Of a stretch of 64,000 bases of DNA, positions 13,831 through 26,290 are shown piece by piece (positions within the stretch are counted from its first letter, which is position 1; each line of letters begins with the position of its first letter). Origin of the DNA: Sipunculus nudus (taxonomy: Eukaryota > Annelida > Sipuncula > Golfingiida > Sipunculidae). A program made the translations under genes and the position numbers. The notes below the pieces were generated by a model. It was not told the origin of the DNA, did not search any database, and was given only the letters and a program-made list of their open reading frames with translations. Where the stretch lies: contig CM049307.1 of the NCBI GenBank assembly GCA_026874595.1, positions 38,732,862-38,796,861 of the forward strand. The letters run 5' to 3'.

Positions 13831-16800
13831 AGAGCCAGTAAACTTGACTACATGTGTTGGATTAATAGAAATAAATATATTGATTGCAAAAAGCAAAATT
13901 TAAAACGGATCTCTTTTGCAATCGCCATCATTGCTGCGCTTCTCGTGATTTTAACGGCTGGTAGTCAGGTAATGCCATAACCCGTGACAGACATGCTTGT
14001 ATGTGTAGTCAGGTATGTTAGAAATTACCCAAACACACTGGATTTATGTGAAAGGTTTGTTTTATTTCAAGTTATAAAGTACCTGTTGGCCATGGGACGT
14101 AAGATACGTCTCATGCCAGGAACAAAAACCGAAACAAAACCATACAATTTTACTTTGATTAGTGACATTTGTTGCGCGTTCCTAGATTTGATTAGGAATT
14201 TAGCAAAAACACGAAATCATTGTTCAGTTGGGTCGAGTTGTTTTCATGTTCTAAATCTGAATATTTTCATTATATATGTGCAAATTGTTTTATATATGTC
14301 ACACTTCCTATTCCCACGGAATAAAACTGTACTGAAATTAACATCAAACGAACCACGTGCGATCTCTAGCATTAGTTCTCAGGCTAATATCTAAACATGA
14401 TAATCCATAAAAATGTACAGTAAATTATCAAACATTCATCTGGTTATACTCCTTTCTAGAACATGCAATACAATAACTAAATCACAGTCCTCTGGTGACA
14501 ATATATATGGAAATTTACTTTATTTTTAATAATAATTATATACACTATGAATTTTAGATAATTTACTTATTGTAATTGTCATTGCCCTTGTCTATACAAC
14601 ATTGTCAATCTCAATTATAAGTAACATTTGATGACAATTATAAAGCAGTTTCCCCCATTAGCCATGAATTTACAAAAGAGTCTATATGTTAGGGCAAAAT
14701 CCATTGGGCTCCCCTGGCTTTTTCTCACATTTGTATTTCCTAAATTTGGTCAACTTACTAGAACTCTGGGGCAGATTTGGTGCCTTCTGCTTATTCTTAG
14801 TTATTTTAAATTCGCTTCGTCTGCATGGGAAATTTATTGTGTGTTTGGAGTTTTTAGGCATGCCGCTCTTTAAATGCATTATCCGAAGAATTTATCTATA
14901 TTCTTCTGGTACTGCAAAGGACAGAGCAGCAATCGTCTCCTCTTTTGTTTTCACATAATTAGCTGATAAGATAAATGACTTACAACCATTTGAAGATGAA
15001 ATAAACCTGTTAACGATGACGGATAACTGATGATCTGGTAATTAATTTGATGGATAATGAGAGTCGCTCAGCCATCACGCTTCTAAACACACCATGTTAA
15101 TTATGCATAAAATTCTCTTAATCACATAATCCTCCGCCATGCGGTGCTATGAGTGTAATTAAGGGTTCATTTTGCCGGGTCAGAACAGCTTTTGCTCTGC
15201 ATCTCAGTGAACGGTGTTTACGATCCCGATCAAATTACAATGCATCCGATAGTTTTCCGTCTTAATTTTGAAAATTTGACCAAACATGAAGAAAATTTGT
15301 TTAAAGATTCCTCTACATCATTCGATAACTGCGCCCAGTACAAATAAAGTAAAACAGAGCTTAAATCATGCATCATTAATAATCGGGTTCTACTACTTCT
15401 ACTACTACTACTATTAATAATAATAATAATAACAATGAATAATCACTTCGTCCGTCCATTGTTAATCGAATATCCTGTATTACTTCTGAGCAAACCATAG
15501 GATACTTACTTCTGTAAGGAGGAACTTTAGTCTGATATATCTTTGATATATTTTTTAACTTTTAAAATTGAATAGATTCTTCTGAAAATCCTTTTTGTCA
15601 ATTTGTCGATGACCTAGGATAATGCTCGTAAAAGGATGGGACACTCATCTGTGATGGCTATTTCAGTTAACCAATGACTGTTGGATAATACATTGGGATT
15701 ATGATTAAAAGTACATATGGTAATACCGCATTTACTTCTCAGAGCCATTTTGTATCCAAACGTCGAATGATCAGGGTGTTTTAAATAGTTATCTACATTA
15801 CACCATAATAAATGAATCATGTCACTGTTATGTTCATACTGCTGACGACGCTTATATTAAATCATGCAGTGTGAACGTCTCTCTCATGTTATATGTTCTA
15901 TGGATGAAGGAGCTGTTATGTAGGATCGGCATTACCGTAATTAATAATAAATTTTAACAGTACCCCATTCAGCTAACACACACATGAGGTGGTTGAAAAA
16001 TCCAGTAACCTATTATTATAGTGTCTTTGCATTAGCGATTAACTTCACGTAAAGGCAGATTTAACTAATTAACCCCAGGATTTAAGATTAATTTCAAGTT
16101 CTAAAAGGATACCCCATTCACATTCACATCGCCATTTATAAGTGCGCATGCGTAAAGAAAGCATTTTTACATGGAAGTATCCTCTGTGTACTATAGACAT
16201 AACTAAGACAAAAATAAAGGTTGGTTCTCAGGCACTAACATTTCAGAAAACTGCGGAGGCTATATTTTACCTTTTTCGAAAACACAAATTTCATATTATC
16301 AGTGGACAAATGATAAAAACAGATTTCTTTTTCTAAACAGGTAAAACATATCATAACAAAACAAAATGTTATCGAAATATATTTGGGGTTTTTTTTATAG
16401 AAAATGTTGGAGCTCATCAGATCTCATCAGGAAATATATTCGTCCTTAGAAGGATTGTTTAGGGGAAAGTGACCTGATTGTCAACATGCTGTGTTGGTAT
16501 CAGGGCGCGGGAATGCGGGAATTCCCATAAAAGCAAAATTTCCCCACAAATAAATGACAGTAGGCCCCTATTCACACTACAAAAGCACAGGGTAGAAACC
16601 TTCCTGATAAATTCACCAAGTTCCCTGCTTTTCACTGTATATCGGACCGATTATCAGTGCCACAGGCGAAGGAGGATGAAAGTATTTGCCAGTTGGAACC
16701 TCTCGTCTCATCTTTGGGTCCGTCCATACACTAAATATTCAAATTCTCGCTTATGCCAAAGCTAATTTAACGGTAGAGGCACCTGGTGTCTGTTGGAGAG

Positions 16801-18333
16801 ACTAATACGAATTTGGCCGAGGACTTCCGAGTGTGACTTTGGATCACGAAATCGCCAAAATGTCGGCAGAAAACACCAAAAAAAAAATGCGCTCACCGGG
16901 GTTAAACGGAAGAAAGCGCGCCGGTATAAAACGGACACTTTACCAAAGTAGATTGGAACCTACAGATCTGCAGTAAATTAATGGTCATTAATCCTTGAGA
17001 ATGCGTTCCTGTGCATTGGCATTGTATTTCGCTTGGACTGAGTAATAGCTGGCTTGTAAAAGATCCATGACTATGTTATAGGGGTTGAAACAGAAAGTGC
17101 TTGCCAATAATGAACAGTTTATATTTATAATGCTTTTCAGACAAATACATTTTAAAAGTGAACCAAATCAGCATTTTTAAATCTCCTAACACTATTGTTA
17201 CGCCAAGTATGGATAGATGCGTTTCATGTTTTTGGTATTTTAAATCTTTCTTCGAAATGTTCTGAATAAACATGGATTTAGACAAAAAAGAACACGTCAT
17301 TCCATTCAGAAAGCATTGACGGTGGCCGGAACATACAATTTGAACAATCTCGCTAAGGTCAATACTCCTTAATTCAATAATGTATTATGGTGATCCAGCT
17401 TACCCAAATTTATTTGATTTTTCTGAGCGAGTGGAGGATAAATCACGCACGGTCTAGCCGAGATTATGAGTGCATACGGACGGACGGTAAGATGTTTAGG
17501 ATTCATGAAAGGAGAGGAATAAGAGGCCGATAAAAATAAGTGGCAAAATTAAGTTACAAGCAGCTGGACATAAAAACGTTTTCTGTTCACAGAAGTGTTG
17601 TGACTCAGGGAGGTGCGCGAGTAATTCTACAGTCGTGCAAATTTATTTCTTGCGTATCATCCTAAACCTCAGGTTCATTTATGTCTAATTGTACCGTAGC
17701 TCTACCTTTACTGGCTCCTTCACCAGTAACAGGGCTTGTTATGAAAGGTACAATATGAGTAGCCTACTCCTAAATGGCTCATGTAGCAGTCGTCACACGT
17801 CTGTTTAATCTCCCTCACACTGTCTTTACAGCTTTTTAGCGCCCCGCGCCATCAAGTCTTTCTTTCTCCTCGAGAAAGCACCCGGCAATTCTCTACTTCC
17901 CTCCGACCGATCAGCCAATCGAGTACCAGCCCTGTAGATGAGCACCCCGCGCCTAACCGAAATAGTCTGGTACCTGCCCATACGACAGCAAACTTTTTAC
18001 ACCAATCGTAAAAGTTGCTAACAAACAAACAGTCCAACCAGCGCCGAAAGGACCATTTTACTTCCTATAGCGCAGGTATAATTATCTCCTTGAATGAATG
18101 TTTTATGCCAAGCATGAACCAAGTTTGTAAACGGCACAGTTTGTGGACTATAACAAAACCTACCAAGTGAGAGATGATAGAGTATGTTAGAGAACATGAT
18201 AAAGTCTGTTTTGCTACACATATAAAAAATCAAGTATTTTGGAACTGCAGCATCATTCTCAGTAAATATAGTCATCATCGGGACATGTAACTAGAGTTCA
18301 TGCTTTGCTGACACTGTTAACTGAACATGGGTG
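13831..18333. other. Non-coding DNA with scattered complex blocks, no gene seen
   Basis: About 4.5 kb with no recognisable gene. A 136-codon plus-strand frame at 13984-14394 has no domain and AT-driven composition. Short (TAC)n/(TAA)n runs lie at about 15390-15435. The stretch 15000-15240 is complex and TAAT-rich (several TTAATT and GTAATTA words). A short GC-richer patch lies at about 17830-18000. Confidence 0.5.
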
Positions 18334-18512
18334 CAGAAGCGGATCCAGGGGAGGGGTCGAGGGGGTTCGGACCCCCCCCCCCCCCCCTTTCCAGCCACTG
18401 CAATATTAAGGGTTTCAGACCCATTTGTGCAGCCTGGACCCCTTTTTCAGAAGAAGTCATTAGTAATCCTCTGTTGGACACCTGCTTTTCCTAAATCCTA
18501 GATCCGCCCCTA
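18334..18512. mobile_element. Small hAT-like MITE (~180 bp)
   Basis: The left end CAGAAGCGGATCCAG is matched by the inverted right end, whose complement reads TAGGGGCGGATCTAG, with 11 of 15 positions equal. A C/TAG...GCGGATCC end is typical, to my recollection, of short hAT-derived elements of marine animals. A 16-bp poly-C tract (18372-18387) lies inside. I do not see a clean 8-bp target duplication, so the copy is probably old. No transposase is present. Confidence 0.55.
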
Positions 18513-18930
18513 GGGTGTATGAGAGCTGCAGGTGTGCTTGTTTTGTGATATGTGTTTCTGTTATGTTAGTGTATGAGTTCATTATATGCCAATAACAGTA
18601 TATCGTATGTACCTAGAGGTTTAATTGTTCGCCCAACTCTGGGAATTGGCCGATAAACTCGTGTTGTAAGTTGCCGGCTTACATCAAAACGAATAAAAAG
18701 GTTAGTTTCTCTGTCAACGCGCATCAATTTTAACACCAGCATCAGAATTATTTACTTTGATTTTCAGTAGACATTTACTTATCATTAGCTCCAGCTGCTC
18801 CGACATTTGGGGAAAAAAATGTAGTCATAAAGGCATGTGACCCTGGAGTGCTTTCTGGTTTAAAATATCGGAATAAACAATAAACCAAATACCGCTGATA
18901 ATATGGTTCTGTCAGTTTGGATTCCCACAA

Positions 18931-19076
18931 GTAATCCACACGTCAACTCACTGCCATGGAAGAAAGCTTGGCCTAATCTATTTAAATCAGACGTGTTTTT
19001 GATTCACACATGTTATCCACTCTTCAAGCGATTGCCATGGAAGAAAGCTTGGCTTAATCTGTACAAATCAGGCCCA
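18931..19076. repeat. Imperfect 81-bp tandem duplication
   Basis: A segment starting GTAATCCACACGTCAA at 18931 recurs at 19012 as GTTATCCACTCTTCAA. A well-kept core, TGCCATGGAAGAAAGCTTGG, lies at 18952 and 19033. The period is 81 bp, a multiple of three, so a plus-strand frame (18903-19127) reads through both copies with the shared LPWKKAW motif. Without other support this is recorded as a duplication, not as a gene. Confidence 0.8.
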
Positions 19077-19815
19077 CTAAGAGATAGGAACGAGGCCTCT
19101 GCCACTTTGACAATCGTTCTCACTTAGTTCGCTATTTTACTCATTAAATAATAATAGTCACACGATAATGCTGATATCATTCGTACCAATTCGAGGGCAA
19201 ACATATGCTACCACAGGGTAGCCAATAGGATGGAGTAACTAAAAAAACATAGAAACACATGAATAAACACAAATGAATCCTAACACAAAGAAATGCGTAA
19301 ACATCATGTCATCATCAGTTCCTTCTACACAGAATAATATAACCAGGCACCTGGAAAACCTACCTTTTGCCATCAACTCGCATATCAGCAGACCACCAAC
19401 TGAAGCCAGAACATATGGTAGTTGTATACAAACATTATTATTGGCACTGCCAGGAGGGCCTGCGTTAATCCCCGTTCGTTTGCGTGTTTTTGTCTGGGTG
19501 TGTTTGTTAACAAAACAACTCACGCAACCATTAACGGAATCTCATGAATTTTTCAGGACATGTCGAAAATGGGCAAAGAATCGAATTGATTTTGGTGTGG
19601 ATCCGGCACATGATCCGGATTCAGGAATATTCATAAATGTATAGTAACTAATGCAAGAATGAACCTGGGAATATGGGCCGAATAAGTGAATGCAGACACC
19701 CTTTTCGGACATTCCCACAATAGGCCCCCACAAGGCGGAGGCCTGCATTCCTTAGAATGCAAATATTTAGTCATGTATATTTTGTGATTAACATGTAGGG
19801 ATATAACGAGGCATT
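19077..19815. other. Non-coding DNA, no gene seen
   Basis: Overlapping frames occur on both strands (up to 123 codons, 19273-19644), which argues against any one being real. None has a recognisable domain. Confidence 0.5.
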
Positions 19816-19900
19816 GTTGACGATACGATACGTATCGCGATTTTTTGCTCGCGATACAAATACACGATACGATACATATACCGATATTCGGCACATTTAT
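19816..19900. repeat. GATACG-rich degenerate repeat
   Basis: The words CGATACGATACGTATCGCGA and CGATACGATACATAT occur in close succession, partly palindromic. I recall similar GATACG-rich segments in dispersed animal DNA transposons, but no element ends are visible here. Confidence 0.4.
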
Positions 19901-19997
19901 ATATCCCAAGCCGAATGTTCCCTTGTATGTAGAAATATAAATAAGCTTACTCTAATAAAACTTATTTCAAAACCAAAGATTAAAATGGTATCAAAAA

Positions 19998-20002
<5 letters not shown>

Positions 20003-20048
<46 letters not shown>
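20003..20048. repeat. (AT)n microsatellite
   Basis: Uninterrupted AT dinucleotide run of about 46 bp. Confidence 0.95.
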
Positions 20049-20050
<2 letters not shown>

Positions 20051-22989
20051 TTCAGCTCTATATACTTTTCGGTGGGGCGATGCTAACCCCAGCTTTACTA
20101 TAACTGTTCCACTTTAAGTGCTCCGTACAAAGAGTAAAACAGCAAATTGTCCAAATTGCTGAATCCCTTAGTCAAACATTCGCAATACTGGAAAAAATTA
20201 AAGTATATTTATACATATCCATTGGTCAAATAATGATATTGTTTGAACCCTCGTGGTTTATTAATTTATCGGGTTAAGAACAGCCGTAGGATATTAAGTA
20301 ACTGAAAAAGATGCCACTGGGTTTCACATTCCCGTCACAGGGAATAAAAGTGATCAGCTAGAGCCAGATTTATAACAATCACTTGGTTGTGTTTACCTTT
20401 TCTGTTAATGATATTGCCGCAAGTATGACCACTGCGATAACCCCGCAAAAAAATGAATACGGCCCCTACCGGCAGTGAAATGACCTTTAGAATCTTAGCC
20501 CCTTTTTATTGTCACTATTTATTCATGGGGTGGACCATATAGTGGTTTCCATACTTTCTTTAAGCACCATCGTGACGTGTTTAGAGTGACGGCAGGTTCA
20601 ACATCATAACAAACATTAGAAGAAGTTTCAACTCCCTAAGGTTGCAATGAATCTCAATGGGCCTGCCTCGGAGACCTTACAAATCATTAATATTGAGAAA
20701 GGCGTTTTGTGTTTTAAGAATAGTTGCCGGTTTTTTTATGGCTTTAACGTTCAGAATTCGTTGCTTGAGGCCAATGTGGTGGTCTAGTGAATTATTAGAC
20801 TGGTACATAAAAACGCGACAACCTAATTATCACATATCTGTTGAGTCATAACCGTCTCCTGGTATTTCTTCAAGATATATTAGCCATGGGTGTGCGGGAA
20901 CCATAGAAGAAATGAGCATAGTGAGGATGGTATTTTAATGATCACACAATGTCTATAAATAGGAGACGCATGAATTTGGAGCGTCGTAAATAAGGCGAGG
21001 ATAGGGTTTATGAGAGCAATGATGGAACGCGCTGAACCTATTAGGCCCCATCGGAGACTCACTCCCGGGGCACATCGAGAAGGGAGACCGGGGAGCGGAC
21101 TGGAAGGGGTACAAACTACCTTTTTACCAAACCAATAATTTGCTTCTTTTTACTGATAATGTGTTCAAGGAATATAAATGTGTTATGTTACCCAATTACA
21201 CCAGCAAATACTGTTTTATATAAACCTTATTTCGTTTTTAAAAATATTGTAAAGTTTTAAATGACAAAGGAAAATTTGATTTGACTATCTATTTAAAATT
21301 TCATAACAAATTTGCCTTTATGCCAGATTGTCAAATTATTCATGAGGTTTCTGTGATTATAACGGACAGCAAAAAAATTTATTTGTCATTTATACGCCTA
21401 ATTCAATTTTAATTTTATACCATAAACGCCATGAATTGCAATGCAATTTTAGTATATTGTATAAATATATTGACCTTGGCACAACAACTAAATGAAGTTA
21501 GAGTATTTCATTTAACTGTGAAGATAATCAATCATGCTTAGGGTAAATCTACATTTCCATAATCTGGTTACAAACGCGAACGTGCCCGCGAACATACCTC
21601 CGAACAGTCAGAGGGGTGTGTTTTCATGAGGTGATATAACACACGATTTCTAGTATTTTTCTGCACAATAACATTATATCTGTATAGGAATATGGTAAAA
21701 TCTACTACAGGTGGGTATTCTAGAACTACAGGCATGTTCGAATATGTAAATATTTGAAAAAAGAATAGAGAAGCGTGATAAACATAAACTCGTGGCTATG
21801 TCCACATTTCCATCGATATGGCGATACACGTTACTAGTCATTTAAACTTCGTGCCCTTTGTATTTATGAATTCTACCAGTCTCTCCACATCACCATCACT
21901 GAACAGCGTCTGTGCCTTTGGCTTTTCTCTATGCATGTGGTGTGATACAGGGCTGCCCTCCGTTCGTGACGTCATTTTAGGAATTCCATCTGAATCGGCA
22001 TCATACTCCTTCGATCATTGCATTTGCATTCGCCTATACGAGCATATGGAAAAAAGCAAGTGATTTTAGCGCGTTTGCGTACGGTTACACTATTAAAGAC
22101 ATTCAGCTTTATACTTGAGCGTTTCCATTAGAGAACGCATTTGCAAGAATCGCCATATTAATGGAAATGCCGGTCGTAAACGGAAAATAACTTAAAATAC
22201 GTTTAGGACGTTTTGTTAATTTTCATTTAATTATAAATTCGATAATGCCTTTAAATCTTGAATACTTAATGTACGACCCTCCATACAGGATGTAAAGGCA
22301 GTCTGACGCTGATCGGAGACAGACCCTGTTTTGTTGCGGGACCGAAATGGCGCCAATGTATTATAAAGCTGGCTATATTTTTACTTCCACCAAGTCGGAT
22401 ATGTTTTTGCTCATGTATGTTTGTTTAGTTATTGTGCTTTTAGCCGGCAAGCAGGATTTAAAAAATTATTTCCGGGAAACCACTTTTGTGGAGGGATTTG
22501 ATTTGGTCCAGGGAAGATCCAAATAAATATGACGCGACCTGAGAAATGGAAGGGCAATTCCAGTTGCTCTTGAAATTGGTCATCATAATGAAACGCCCAA
22601 AAGCAAATGAAGATATATTGGCCAATCACGGGACTGTTAATTAACAAAAATTAGCCTCTCTAGGGAGAATGGTTGTCTTACGAACTTAAATATAAACACT
22701 AATAAAATTAATCAAGCAAGTATTTGATAAGCCTGTACTCTGCTCAACCGCATCACTTGCGTGCAAAAAACGAGCCTCTACAGATTTCAAAACCAATTTA
22801 ACCTAGTCCGACATCTAACGGTCCACGTCAATTATGTAAATCCTACGCATCTAGCTGACATTAAACATATAAGAAAAAAATATTTTATCATAGTTGCGTG
22901 AATCGTAAATTACATGATGATTTAATAAATAAAGTTGTTTTGGATACACAGATGATATACGATTACCAAACATCAGGTCATACGTTTTT

Positions 22990-22991
<2 letters not shown>
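20049..22991. other. Non-coding DNA, no gene seen
   Basis: About 2.9 kb of mixed composition. The short frames of 60-81 codons have no recognisable features. A GC-richer patch lies at about 21040-21110. Confidence 0.55.
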
Positions 22992-23035
<44 letters not shown>

Positions 23036-23044
23036 ATATATATA
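22992..23044. repeat. (TA)n microsatellite
   Basis: TA dinucleotide run with one TTTA interruption, about 53 bp. Confidence 0.95.
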
Positions 23045-23561
23045 AATGTATATATGATAATTATGGAATGTGAACATCTATGCATTGAAAAACCTTAGTA
23101 TGTATGATTCCATGACCAAATCAGGGAATTTGTACATTCGATTAGCCACGGTTAGTAATTGGATAAAGTTTAAATAGAATAAGATTTTCAGTTGGATACT
23201 GTCTTAATAAGTTATGTACATATATTTTTACATTTATTTTGTGGCGCTGTGCTCGTGGCAAGAAATTCATACATCGGCATATTTACCTTGATCACCTGGG
23301 CAGTGATGATGTTTACCGGAATGGGACGCGGGAGCATTCAGATTTTCGAAGATCACTGACTTGTTACATATATTATAATTGTTAGACGAATAAAGGATAG
23401 ATTGGGTGTAATGAAATATGAACGATTAATTGAATGCATGATTTAAGGAAAGGAGGCTGTTCCTAAAGAAAGAAACGGGAATATGCATACCTAGTAAGTG
23501 GCAGATGCTGATTTAGGGTGAGGGTTCCGGACCCCCCTTTTTCAGCCGCCGCAAACCTTTT
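23045..23561. other. Non-coding DNA; possible hAT-like fragment beside the foldback element
   Basis: No gene seen. Near 23505-23550 the words GATTTAGGGTGAGGG, GGTTCCGGACCCCCC and TTTTTCAGCC recall the interior of the hAT-like MITE at 18334-18512, which suggests a truncated relative lying against the left end of the large foldback element. Confidence 0.4.
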
Positions 23562-23745
23562 AGCTCAGCTGACTGAAAGATCACCCTTTGTCCGGCGTCC
23601 GTCCGTCTGTCTGTCAGGCCGTCCGTCTGTCCGTTAACCAGGCAAAAATCGTAACCGCTGGTTTTTGAATCTTCTTACTTGACATCCAGAGAGGTCCATG
23701 AAAAGTCTCCTTGGAAACCTGAAATAAGGTCTCTGTTACCCGTAT
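23562..23745 (+). repeat. Left terminal inverted repeat of the foldback element
   Basis: Begins AGCTCAGCTGACTGAAAG and runs through the CCGTCCGTCTGTCTGTC pyrimidine-rich tract into the first reverse-oriented unit. Compared with the right end it lacks about 18 bp just after CTGAAAG, the part that completes the terminal hairpin on the right. Confidence 0.8.
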
Positions 23746-24400
23746 TCTTCGAGCTATGGGGCTCCGAAATACCCCCCCAGAATAATGTAAAATTTGATAC
23801 AAAAGCTGAAGTATCTGAACAACTAATGCAGTGTTCACCATGATTCTTTGCATGATTATTGATCATGGAGGTTTTCGTCAGTTGCTGCAGACTGGTGGCA
23901 CCACCTGTATTCTTTCGATTTATATTTGGTTTTTTTTTCCGTTTGGAGACCTTTATGGTTTTGAGACCAAGATGTGGTCTTCTATTAACAGAGCACAAAT
24001 TGATATCACTGGACCTAGAATCTTTTACCTTGACATGCAGGGAGGCCAGTGAAAAGTCTCCTTGGAAACCTAAATTAGGTCTCTGTTACCCAAAACCTCT
24101 GAGCTATTTGGCTTCGAAGTACCCTTAAAAATAATGGAAAATTTGGTACAAAAGCTCAAGTATCTGAACAACTAGTGCATTGATCACCATGATTCTGTGC
24201 ATGGATATTGGTCACGGAATGTTTCATCAGTTTCTGTAGATGAAAAGTCCATATCCTCCGAGCTATGGTGTTCCTAAGTACCCCCCCCCCCCCCAAGAAA
24301 AATGCAAAATTTAATATAAAAGCTCAATTATTTGAACAACTAATGCATTGATCACTATGATTCTTTGCATGCATTTGGAAACATACATCTTTGTTCCTTT
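23640..24400 (-). repeat. Left array of the ~336-bp repeat, reverse orientation
   Basis: Two fuller units and one truncated unit, marked by GTACCC followed by an AATAATG-like word near 23769, 24119 and 24276. Shared landmarks are CTCCTTGGAAACCT, AGGTCTCTGTTACCC and CATGATTCT. Their complements occur in every unit of the right array. A 14-bp poly-C tract (24281-24294) lies in the third unit. Confidence 0.75.
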
Positions 24401-24589
24401 ATTTCTAAACTGCTAAAAAACATTGAAAGTATGGTTTCTTCAAGTGTCCTGCTGAAACCTGGAGTGTTTATTATGTCTCATCCCCAGAACCCTTCCCACA
24501 CCTCTTAAACGGGGGGGGGGGGCATTTTTTGTTTTTAGTCATATCGTCTGTCGTTTTATATACATGACTTGTATAGTCGTCGTCCGCAA

Positions 24590-25110
24590 TTACTTTTGAA
24601 GCGCTTCCTATTTTCTCCAGAAATTTTAATCACAAATTTTTTCTGCCAAAATCTTGGAGGAGTTGAAAAACTGGTGACCTTGACCTTTATTTTAAAGCTA
24701 AAATGTAAACATTTGCAAACTTCTTAAATTTTGAGTTACTGAGTATTTTGTTCCGAGAATTGTTCACACAAGTTGTTTCAACCAAAATCTTGGATCAGAT
24801 CTAAAATTGAAGAAGTTAGCCGTGATCTTCAAGGTCAAATCAGTCGAAATAAACTTCATCATGTTTAGTATTTCTCGTGAACGTGACACGTTTTGAAGTT
24901 TACATACTTTTCCCTCCTATTTGAAACACCAGTTATTCCCACCAAGTTCTCAGATGAGTCCGAAAACTAGTGATCTTGACCTTCATTGTGACCCTTTTTA
25001 CTTTTGAAGCAATGTAGCTTTTCCCCTCATATTTAACACACACGTTGTTTCTACCATGTTCTCGAATGAATTTGAAAACTGGTGACCTTGAACTCAAACT
25101 TCAAGTTCAT
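24590..25110. repeat. Degenerate tandem repeats in the foldback centre
   Basis: Four related segments start near 24642, 24779, 24938 and 25051. Their common pattern is CCAAAATCTTGGATGAG-like, then GAAAACTGGTGACCTTGACC-like. Spacing is uneven (about 110-160 bp) and divergence is high, so this array is older or faster changing than the flanking 336-bp array. A 12-bp poly-G run lies just upstream (24511-24522). Confidence 0.65.
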
Positions 25111-25759
25111 ATCTGCATAAAATTAAGATTATAAAAACCTCTGTAACTTTGAAGCACTAAATATGTTTTCTTGATTTGATATCTCTGTACATTTCTACAC
25201 TGAATAAAAAAAAGGTTTGAATATGATACCAGAATGAATTGAATGAATCTTATTAAACAAGTCCATAAAAAATATTTTTATTTAAAATGCGTTGATATTA
25301 GGGTATAATTCTTCAGTGTATCAATTACCTATCAATATCTTAGCAAAGTAATTATTTGTTAAACAAGTCTGTTTCAGCACTTTTCGCAACGAGTAATGAT
25401 GTATATTCTGTGGAACTTTACGTTTTCCATGCCTTAGTCATGGAATGTACAAATTCAATTATTCAATTATCAGCAAATGTATACACCTTGTAGAAATTTG
25501 GGGCATGGTTTATATACATTCTTTGATTGCATACTTCCTAATTTTTCTATACGTATCAAAATTCCATACGACATACATTCCGAATGATTAAATATATTAT
25601 ATAAGTGAGGAAAATTACTTCTCAGCAAAGGAATAAAGACTAGTGACCCATGGGCCATGACGCTCAGCTGAATTCAAGGAATATTGAACAATGAGAAAAA
25701 TGACTGCCAGAGTGCCAAAAAATCATTAATTTTATGAAGATTCCTTAGAAATGTCTAGT

Positions 25760-26268
25760 TTACTAGAAAACTCTCCAAGACGGATTGACATGCCAAATTT
25801 CAGACCAATATCTTGAACCATTCCTGAGATATGAGCAATTTTCCCCAAAAACACATATACGTATGGACGCCACAGGAAAACGATTGCAGTAAATGCGCCA
25901 CCAGTCTTGAGTAAGATGGAGCAGGCCAAGATCTATGGACATGCACAATTTCAGGCCATTACGGCACACCATTCCTCAGAAAAGTAAATTAATTTATTCT
26001 ACAGAAACAGGAAGGTAGGTGGTGCCAACTGTCTGGTTTACGAGTTAAATTTTCTTAGATTGATGGACATGCCAAATTTCAGACCAATACCTTGAACCAC
26101 TCCTGAGATATGAGCAATTTTCACCCAAAGCAGATGTACGGATGGATGCCACAGGAAAATGATTGCAGGTGGCTGCACTAGTCTTGAGTATACAAGATGG
26201 AGGAGTCCAAGATCTATGAATTTGGACAATTTCAGGCAAAAATGGCACGTCACCCCTGATAAAAGGGC
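25760..26268. repeat. ~279-bp imperfect tandem duplication in the foldback centre
   Basis: GACATGCCAAATTTCAGACC occurs at 25787 and again at 26066. Both are followed by TTGAACCA, CCTGAGATATGAGCAATTTT and GATGCCACAGGAAAA-like words. Each copy ends with a second ACAATTTCAGGC segment. The overlapping minus-strand frames of 60-71 codons are similar to each other only because of this duplication. Confidence 0.75.
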
Positions 26269-26290
26269 ATTTATTTATTATATATAATTA

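Noticed and set aside
13984-14394. 136-codon plus-strand frame as a gene
   Set aside because: No domain, signal or codon pattern; amino-acid content reflects AT-rich DNA, and frames of this length are expected by chance in 64 kb.
19273-19644. 123-codon plus-strand frame as a gene
   Set aside because: Overlapped by minus-strand frames of similar length and quality; no recognisable domain.
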